Shown piece by piece: positions 6,186 to 10,221 of a DNA stretch of 10,221 nt. The DNA is taken from positions 1 through 10,221 of the forward strand of contig NZ_CALNAT010000094.1 in NCBI RefSeq assembly GCF_937873925.1, in the 5' to 3' direction. This stretch comes from an uncultured Proteiniphilum sp. (lineage in GTDB: Bacteria; Bacteroidota; Bacteroidia; Bacteroidales; Dysgonomonadaceae). The notes under the pieces were generated by a model. It had not been told where the DNA came from. It worked only from the letters and a program-made list of their open reading frames with translations, and ran no database searches. Numbering within the stretch: position 1 is the stretch's first letter; every line of letters begins with the position of its first letter. A program made the position numbers and the translations under genes.

Positions 6186-7151
6186 ATGAAAGGTATACTA
6201 TTAATTAATGTGGGAACTCCTGCGAGCACAGAAAAAAATGACGTAAAGGAATTTATCGGCGCCATGCTTTCAGACCCGTTTCTGACGGGAAAACCCGAAT
6301 GGTGGTCAACATTCCTCGCAAAAAATATCATCGCACCAAGCAGTGCATCGCGGGTCTCTGAAAAATATAAACTGATCTGGCACAACGAAGAGACGCCTGT
6401 CTCTCCCCTGGTCTATCACATGCGGAAATTAGCGCAAAAACTGGAAGAACAAAAGGGGCTTCCAGTGGAGATCGCCATGCGTTACGGAGAGCCGGATATT
6501 ACTTCCGCCTTCCGGGAACTGGAAAAAAAATGCCCGTTACTGCATGAGTTAATTGTTTTTCCGTTATATCCTCATTATGCCCAATCTACCACTCAGACAT
6601 CGAAGGAAATGACAGGAAATATCTTCTACAGACATCCCCACTCTTTCAGGCTGAAATTTGCCGAGCCGTTTTATAACCATCCTGCTTTCATCCATGCACT
6701 CACATCGCATGCGAAACCCTACCTGGAAGATATCGATAAACTGGTATTCACCTATCACAGCCTCCCGCTGCCGCAGGTAGAGGCCGGATGGAAAAAAGGA
6801 AAGGAGTATGATTATGTTTATCAATTGAAGGAAACGAACCGGTTATTCTGTGAAAAACTGGATATCGATCCGCATGATACATTCCTTTTCTATTCCTCAC
6901 AGAGGGGCAAAAACTGGTTGAATCCTTTTCTCAACACCGATATTGGCGATCTGCCCAAACTGGGGTGGAAGAAAGTGGCCGTGATCGCTCCGGGCTTTCC
7001 GGTCGATAATATGGAAACACTCTACGATATCGATATAGAAGCGCGTAAAATATTTATGGAGGCAGGGGGTGAAAAACTCACTTTCATCCCGTCACTGAAC
7101 AGCAATGACTTTTGGGTAGAGGCCATCTGGAAAATTATAGAAAGGACCTGA
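6186..7151 (+). CDS. hemH: Ferrochelatase
   Basis: This 321-residue enzyme inserts ferrous iron into a porphyrin at the end of heme synthesis. Family signatures run in order: MKGILLINVGTPAS at the N-terminus, MRYGEPDI (98-105), PLYPHYAQSTTQT (126-138), FTYHSLP (catalytic His191), FYSSQRGKNWLNPF (235-248), and APGFPVDNMETLYDID with the acidic partner Glu277, ending IPSLNSNDFW. The ATG at 6186 puts MKGILLINVGTP at the true start. An in-frame GTG at 6138 would add 16 unconserved residues encoded by repeat tail and is rejected. Whether it prefers protoporphyrin or coproporphyrin III cannot be told here. No other heme gene is in the window. No promoter motif is seen between the tandem repeat and the start, so transcription may come through the repeat from upstream. 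Confidence 0.92.
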   Translation: MKGILLINVGTPASTEKNDVKEFIGAMLSDPFLTGKPEWWSTFLAKNIIAPSSASRVSEKYKLIWHNEETPVSPLVYHMRKLAQKLEEQKGLPVEIAMRYGEPDITSAFRELEKKCPLLHELIVFPLYPHYAQSTTQTSKEMTGNIFYRHPHSFRLKFAEPFYNHPAFIHALTSHAKPYLEDIDKLVFTYHSLPLPQVEAGWKKGKEYDYVYQLKETNRLFCEKLDIDPHDTFLFYSSQRGKNWLNPFLNTDIGDLPKLGWKKVAVIAPGFPVDNMETLYDIDIEARKIFMEAGGEKLTFIPSLNSNDFWVEAIWKIIERT

Positions 7152-7200
7152 TGTTCAAAAATACCATGAATGTGCTATTTCACTCTTCAATAATACCTTT

Positions 7201-7208
7201 TATTTTTG
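7201..7208 (+). promoter_or_regulatory. -7 box for cysK
   Basis: TATTTTTG fits TAnnTTTG and lies 24 bp before the cysK ATG. The -33 position offers only TTTC (7178-7181) at 19 bp spacing, so the upstream element is weak. The box is also the left arm of an inverted repeat reaching the start codon (separate entry). The 81-bp hemH-cysK gap shows no terminator hairpin. Confidence 0.55.
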
Positions 7209-7244
7209 TCGTAAATTTTAATATTTATACTTATGACAAAAATA
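7201..7244. repeat. Inverted repeat linking the cysK -7 box and start codon
   Basis: TATTTTTGTCGTAA (7201-7214) and TTATGACAAAAATA (7231-7244) are reverse complements at 13 of 14 positions, separated by 16 bp. The left arm contains the predicted -7 box and the right arm contains the ATG of cysK. If transcription starts just after the -7 box, the hairpin cannot form in RNA, so a DNA-level operator would be the likelier role. Confidence 0.6.
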
Positions 7245-8180
7245 GCAGAGAAATTGACAGATTTAATCGGTAATACCCCCTTACTGAAACTCAGCCGGTT
7301 TGAAAAATCCGAAGGAGCCAAAGCCAATCTTATAGCAAAACTGGAAAGTTTTAATCCTCTGGGAAGTGTGAAAGACCGCATTGCACTGGCCATGGTTGAG
7401 GCTGCCGAAAAGAACGGGCTGTTGGAACCCGGTTCGGTCATTATCGAACCCACAAGCGGCAACACAGGTATAGGACTTGCATTTGTAGCCTCCATCAAAA
7501 AATACCGGCTTATCCTTACCATGCCCGAAACAATGAGTCTCGAAAGGAGAAACCTGTTAAAAGCGCTCGGCGCCGAACTGGTATTAACACCCGGTCCCGA
7601 AGGAATGAAAGGCGCCATTGCAAAAGCGTCACAACTACAGGCCGACCTGCCCGGTTCTGTTATCCTGCAACAATTCGAAAATCCCGCCAATCCGGGGATA
7701 CATTATAGCACTACGGCTGAAGAGATATGGCAGGACACCGGTGGGCAAGTAGATATCCTCGTGAGCGGAATCGGGACGGGCGGAACTGCGAGTGGTGCAG
7801 GAAAACGGCTGAAAGAGCTGAATCCCGATATCAAAGTGGTCGCAGTGGAACCTGCGGACTCACCCGTACTTTCCGGTGGTGCACCCGGACCCCACAAGAT
7901 CCAGGGAATCGGCGCCGGCTTCATCCCTGCAACTTACGATGCTTCTGTTGTGGACCAGGTGATCGCCGTGACCAATGATGATGCCATTCGCACCAGCCGG
8001 ATACTGGCTTCAGTAGAAGGGTTGCTGGTGGGGATCTCATCGGGGGCAGCAGCATATGCCGCTCTTCAACTATCCCAAAAGGCCGAAAACGAGGGAAAAA
8101 ATATCCTGGTAGTATTGCCCGACACAGGAGAACGTTATCTCTCCACCCTGCTTTACGCGTTCGATGAATACCCGTTGTAG
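7233..8180 (+). CDS. cysK: Cysteine synthase (O-acetylserine sulfhydrylase)
   Basis: This 315-residue cytoplasmic PLP enzyme makes L-cysteine from O-acetylserine and sulfide. It is fold-type II with every landmark present: NPLGSVKDRI with the PLP Schiff-base Lys47, the substrate loop EPTSGNTG (72-79), the phosphate-binding GTGGTASG (180-187), and GISSGAAA (266-273), whose serine faces the pyridine nitrogen. The length matches CysK/CysM enzymes. The SGNTG loop and overall wording favour CysK or a general O-acetylserine sulfhydrylase over cystathionine beta-synthase, because there is no C-terminal regulatory domain. It has its own candidate promoter and converges on a second sulfur-amino-acid enzyme, with 49 bp between stops. 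Confidence 0.94.
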   Translation: MTKIAEKLTDLIGNTPLLKLSRFEKSEGAKANLIAKLESFNPLGSVKDRIALAMVEAAEKNGLLEPGSVIIEPTSGNTGIGLAFVASIKKYRLILTMPETMSLERRNLLKALGAELVLTPGPEGMKGAIAKASQLQADLPGSVILQQFENPANPGIHYSTTAEEIWQDTGGQVDILVSGIGTGGTASGAGKRLKELNPDIKVVAVEPADSPVLSGGAPGPHKIQGIGAGFIPATYDASVVDQVIAVTNDDAIRTSRILASVEGLLVGISSGAAAYAALQLSQKAENEGKNILVVLPDTGERYLSTLLYAFDEYPL

Positions 8181-8229
8181 GGAAAGGAGAGTATGCGCCT
8201 GTAACGGAATAAATCCGGAAATCGGGTGA

Positions 8230-9462
8230 TTACCGTGCCAATGCCTGACGGATATCCCCAAAGAGACTGTCAACGCTCTCCAACCCTACCGACAATCGGA
8301 TTGTTGTTTCTTTCACATCCATCATTTCGCGCTGTCCGGCGGTAAATGTCCCGAAAATGGTACTTGCCGGATGGATGATAAGCGACCGGTTGTCGAAAAG
8401 GTTGGTGGCGCGGCGGATCAGTTTGAGTTTATTCAGGAAACCGAAACATCGTTCTTTCGATTCCAGGTCGAAAGTGAGCATTGCGCCGGGATAATCTCCG
8501 AATTGTTTTTTGCTCACCTCATAAAAAGGATTGCCCTTTAATCCGGTATAGTTCACGCCTTGTATTTCCGGCAGCGATTGTAATTTTCCGGCCAGTTCCT
8601 TACATGCGGCGGCCTGCCTTTCAAAACGCACCGGCAATGTCTCTAAACCGATAGATTGTACATAGGCTACTTCGGGTGTCATGTAAGCACCCAGGTTCCG
8701 GTGTACTTCTTTGCGTAACCGGGTGTGGAATGGCGATCGCGATGAGTCGGCAAGGGCTTGTAGCAGGGGAGCCCGGTATTGATCGAACAGGCCGTAATCA
8801 ATGATCAACCCCCCAAGACTGGTCGCTCCACCCGAAATATATTTGGTACTCGACACCACCTCGATGTCCACTCCGAAATCAACGGCGCGAAAAATGGGAA
8901 AAGGAACGATCGTCGTGTCGGCAATCAGCGGCACATGCTTATTGTGGGCTATCCTGCCCAACTGCTCCAGGTCGGCTACTTCCATCTGCGGATTGGTGAT
9001 CACCTCCACAAACAGGCCGCAGGTACGTTCATCGATAGCTTCAGCCACCTCCTCCAGGTTGGTCAGATCACAGAACCGCACCTCCACGCCGAATGCATTC
9101 AAGGTTTTCACGAAAAAGGAATAGGTATTGCCGAAGAGGTGGCGCGAAGTGACCAGATTACTACCGCTCCATGCCAGAGTGATAAATGTATTACTGATTG
9201 CCGCCATACCCGAATTGAGAGCGGTAACCCCATAAGCGCCGGTAGCCCTCTTCACCCGCTCTTCAAAATATTGCACCGTAGGGTTAGTGACACGGGAATA
9301 GGTATGTTCTTCCGTCCGCCCGCTGAAAGCAGCTTCCATCTCTTCGGCAGTCGAAAATTCATAAGCCAGCGCATGGTAAACGGGCATCGAGAGAGCGCCA
9401 TAGGCGTCCCGCTTCGGATAGGGCGTACTCAACAGTTTCGTTTCATATTCTTTTTCGTTCAT
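8230..9462 (-). CDS. Trans-sulfuration PLP enzyme, O-acetylhomoserine sulfhydrylase-like
   Basis: This 410-residue protein belongs to the Cys/Met-metabolism PLP family (fold-type I). Visible landmarks are YSRVTNPT (55-62), SGMAA (84-88) over the cofactor, FVEVITNPQMEVADL (151-165), ADTT with Asp182 for the pyridine nitrogen, SSTKYISGG with Schiff-base Lys207, and TIRLSVGLE with Arg389 for the substrate carboxylate. Length and the stretch RNLGAYMTPEVAYVQSIGLE suggest an O-acetylhomoserine sulfhydrylase (homocysteine from O-acetylhomoserine and sulfide). Cystathionine gamma-synthase or methionine gamma-lyase remain possible. The usual active-site Tyr in the L-Y-G motif is Phe110 here (HLFGNTY). 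It is convergent with cysK, consistent with a sulfur-assimilation role. No clear terminator separates the two stops. Confidence 0.85.
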   Translation of the reverse strand: MNEKEYETKLLSTPYPKRDAYGALSMPVYHALAYEFSTAEEMEAAFSGRTEEHTYSRVTNPTVQYFEERVKRATGAYGVTALNSGMAAISNTFITLAWSGSNLVTSRHLFGNTYSFFVKTLNAFGVEVRFCDLTNLEEVAEAIDERTCGLFVEVITNPQMEVADLEQLGRIAHNKHVPLIADTTIVPFPIFRAVDFGVDIEVVSSTKYISGGATSLGGLIIDYGLFDQYRAPLLQALADSSRSPFHTRLRKEVHRNLGAYMTPEVAYVQSIGLETLPVRFERQAAACKELAGKLQSLPEIQGVNYTGLKGNPFYEVSKKQFGDYPGAMLTFDLESKERCFGFLNKLKLIRRATNLFDNRSLIIHPASTIFGTFTAGQREMMDVKETTIRLSVGLESVDSLFGDIRQALAR

Positions 9463-9576
9463 TATTTCAATAAAATTAGACTATTTCTGCGCTCGACATA
9501 GGCAAAACAAATTTTATCCCTGTATTGGCTTATCGAAATAGTACACTTACATTCGTCGTTTTCAATTTTTAATTTC

Positions 9577-9584
9577 CAAAGGTA
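9577..9584 (-). promoter_or_regulatory. Candidate -7 box for the trans-sulfuration enzyme gene
   Basis: TACCTTTG on the minus strand fits TAnnTTTG and would give a 5' leader of about 108 nt. No TTG lies at the normal -33 position, so support is limited to the one box. Confidence 0.35.
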
Positions 9585-9753
9585 CAACAGAAGATCGGGA
9601 ATAGAGGCGGGATTGGTTGTTAAAATAACATGAATTCCACAAAATAGTCCGGGCACGCCTCCTACTATCACAAATCACCGCGACCGTCCACAAGGCTATA
9701 CATCATATTTTTAGCCCTATTCATCGATAGAAAACGGCGGTTCATCTATTCCA

Positions 9754-9785
9754 TTTGCAGCACATTCGGTTTAACCATATTTTTG
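9754..9785 (+). promoter_or_regulatory. Promoter for the outer-membrane beta-barrel gene
   Basis: TTTG (9754-9757), a 20-bp spacer and TATTTTTG (9778-9785) match the Bacteroidota consensus at both boxes. Transcription should start near 9790-9793, giving a leader of about 43 nt before the ATG at 9835. Confidence 0.72.
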
Positions 9786-9834
9786 CTAATAAATAAAAAT
9801 ATCTATAATTGCTCATCCACTACCACGAATATAG

Positions 9835-10221
9835 ATGAAAAAAAGGTCAATCATATTCATATTGACGGTTGTTTGTTCTCATCTGTTGGCCGCACAATCA
9901 CCCCAGAGGGGAACGGTTACAGGGAAAATTATCGACGCAGAAAACCTTCAGCCCATATCCTCCGCCACGATCCGTATACTTCACCAAAAAGACAGCACGC
10001 TGGTCACCGGTTTATCCTCCAAAACAGACGGCTCGTTTTCTGTCTCTGTCGATCATGGCGCTTATATAACCCAGATTTCTTTTATGGGCTATCAGGATAT
10101 ATTCAGGGATATCTCCGTCACGACCTTGCAACCATCCGTCCGTTTAGATACGATCTCCCTGCATGAAAGTCCTATTTTACTGGAAGAAGCCGTCATCACA
10201 GCACTACCTCCTGAAATTGTA
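9835..10221 (+). CDS. Outer-membrane beta-barrel protein, TonB-receptor-like, N-terminus only (partial)
   Basis: The frame is open for 129 codons from the ATG and runs off the window. Residues 1-20 form a signal peptide (MKKR, hydrophobic core, ending LLAA before QSPQ). Residues about 27-97 form a carboxypeptidase-regulatory-like beta-sandwich: GTVTGKIIDAENLQPISSAT, then SSKTDGSFSVSV and ISFMGYQDIF. Residues 104-129 follow, LDTISLHESPILLEEAVIT then ALPPEIV, the linker that in this family leads into the plug and barrel. Such proteins are common in Bacteroidota as TonB-dependent or related outer-membrane transporters of about 700-1000 residues. The cargo cannot be judged without the barrel and neighbouring genes. 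It has a well-formed promoter of its own. Confidence 0.85.
   Translation, partial: MKKRSIIFILTVVCSHLLAAQSPQRGTVTGKIIDAENLQPISSATIRILHQKDSTLVTGLSSKTDGSFSVSVDHGAYITQISFMGYQDIFRDISVTTLQPSVRLDTISLHESPILLEEAVITALPPEIV

Larger units (their letters stand above)
9463..9834. other. Divergent intergenic region, no gene seen
   Basis: These 372 bp separate the minus-strand PLP enzyme from the plus-strand outer-membrane protein. I see a good promoter for the latter and a weaker one for the former (separate entries). No tRNA, riboswitch-like architecture or conserved small gene is apparent. Open frames here show no recognisable protein and are mostly continuations of noise from neighbouring genes. Confidence 0.6.

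Noticed and set aside
5906..6385. A 159-codon minus-strand open frame with Ser/Leu/Tyr repeats, which might suggest a repeat protein
   Set aside because: The plus strand of the array contains no C, so the minus strand cannot encode a stop in any frame there. The open frame is a by-product of composition and otherwise lies antisense to manA and hemH.
6753..6767. HSLP instead of HGIP around the ferrochelatase catalytic His as a possible defect
   Set aside because: HSLP is also found in well-characterised ferrochelatases such as the Bacillus and human enzymes, so it is a normal variant.
8779..9501. A 240-codon plus-strand open frame opposite the trans-sulfuration enzyme
   Set aside because: It is antisense to a gene whose catalytic motifs are all intact, and its own translation shows no family features.
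9783..10166. A 127-codon plus-strand open frame overlapping the outer-membrane protein start
   Set aside because: It is in a different frame from the signal peptide and carboxypeptidase-regulatory-like domain, which are clear from the ATG at 9835.

Overview
The window looks like a chromosomal segment of a Bacteroidota bacterium, most likely order Bacteroidales. The 5' end of a 16S rRNA gene lies at the left edge (minus strand) and reads GATGAACGCTAGCGATAG, a form I associate with Porphyromonas/Dysgonomonas/Proteiniphilum-type lineages rather than Bacteroides. Several genes and the rRNA operon are preceded by the Bacteroidota -7 box TAnnTTTG, four times as the identical octamer TATCTTTG. The right edge holds the start of an outer-membrane beta-barrel protein with a carboxypeptidase-regulatory-like domain, another hallmark of the phylum. 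The family assignment is an inference from a short rRNA piece.

Layout. 1-723: 16S 5' end, its leader, and two tandem rRNA promoters, all reading leftwards. 724-2163 (minus): a secreted or envelope protein with PDZ, DUF4136-like and PDZ regions. 2164-2315: a divergent promoter region with an imperfect inverted repeat. 2316-4796 (plus): a YhcH-family cupin followed 24 bp later by a GH13 glycogen branching enzyme. 4927-5952 (plus): class I mannose-6-phosphate isomerase. 5961-6147: a striking purine-rich tandem repeat, 22 pentamers switching abruptly to 11 heptamers. 6186-7151 (plus): ferrochelatase. 7233-8180 (plus): cysteine synthase. 8230-9462 (minus): a trans-sulfuration-family PLP enzyme convergent with cysK. 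9463-9834: a divergent intergenic region. 9835-end (plus): the truncated outer-membrane protein gene.

How the genes fit together. Most are housekeeping metabolism: storage polysaccharide (branching enzyme), hexose-phosphate interconversion (ManA), a sugar-related cupin, the last iron-insertion step of heme synthesis, and sulfur assimilation into cysteine and probably homocysteine. cysK and the convergent PLP enzyme form a plausible sulfur-amino-acid pair. The others look like neighbours rather than one pathway.

I do not see a defence system, mobile element, CRISPR array or an evident new multigene system. The least ordinary features are non-coding: the pentamer-to-heptamer repeat upstream of hemH, inverted repeats placed over promoters (rRNA P2, the divergent PDZ/yhcH region, and the cysK start), and a decayed AATGTGCC-type repeat upstream of manA.
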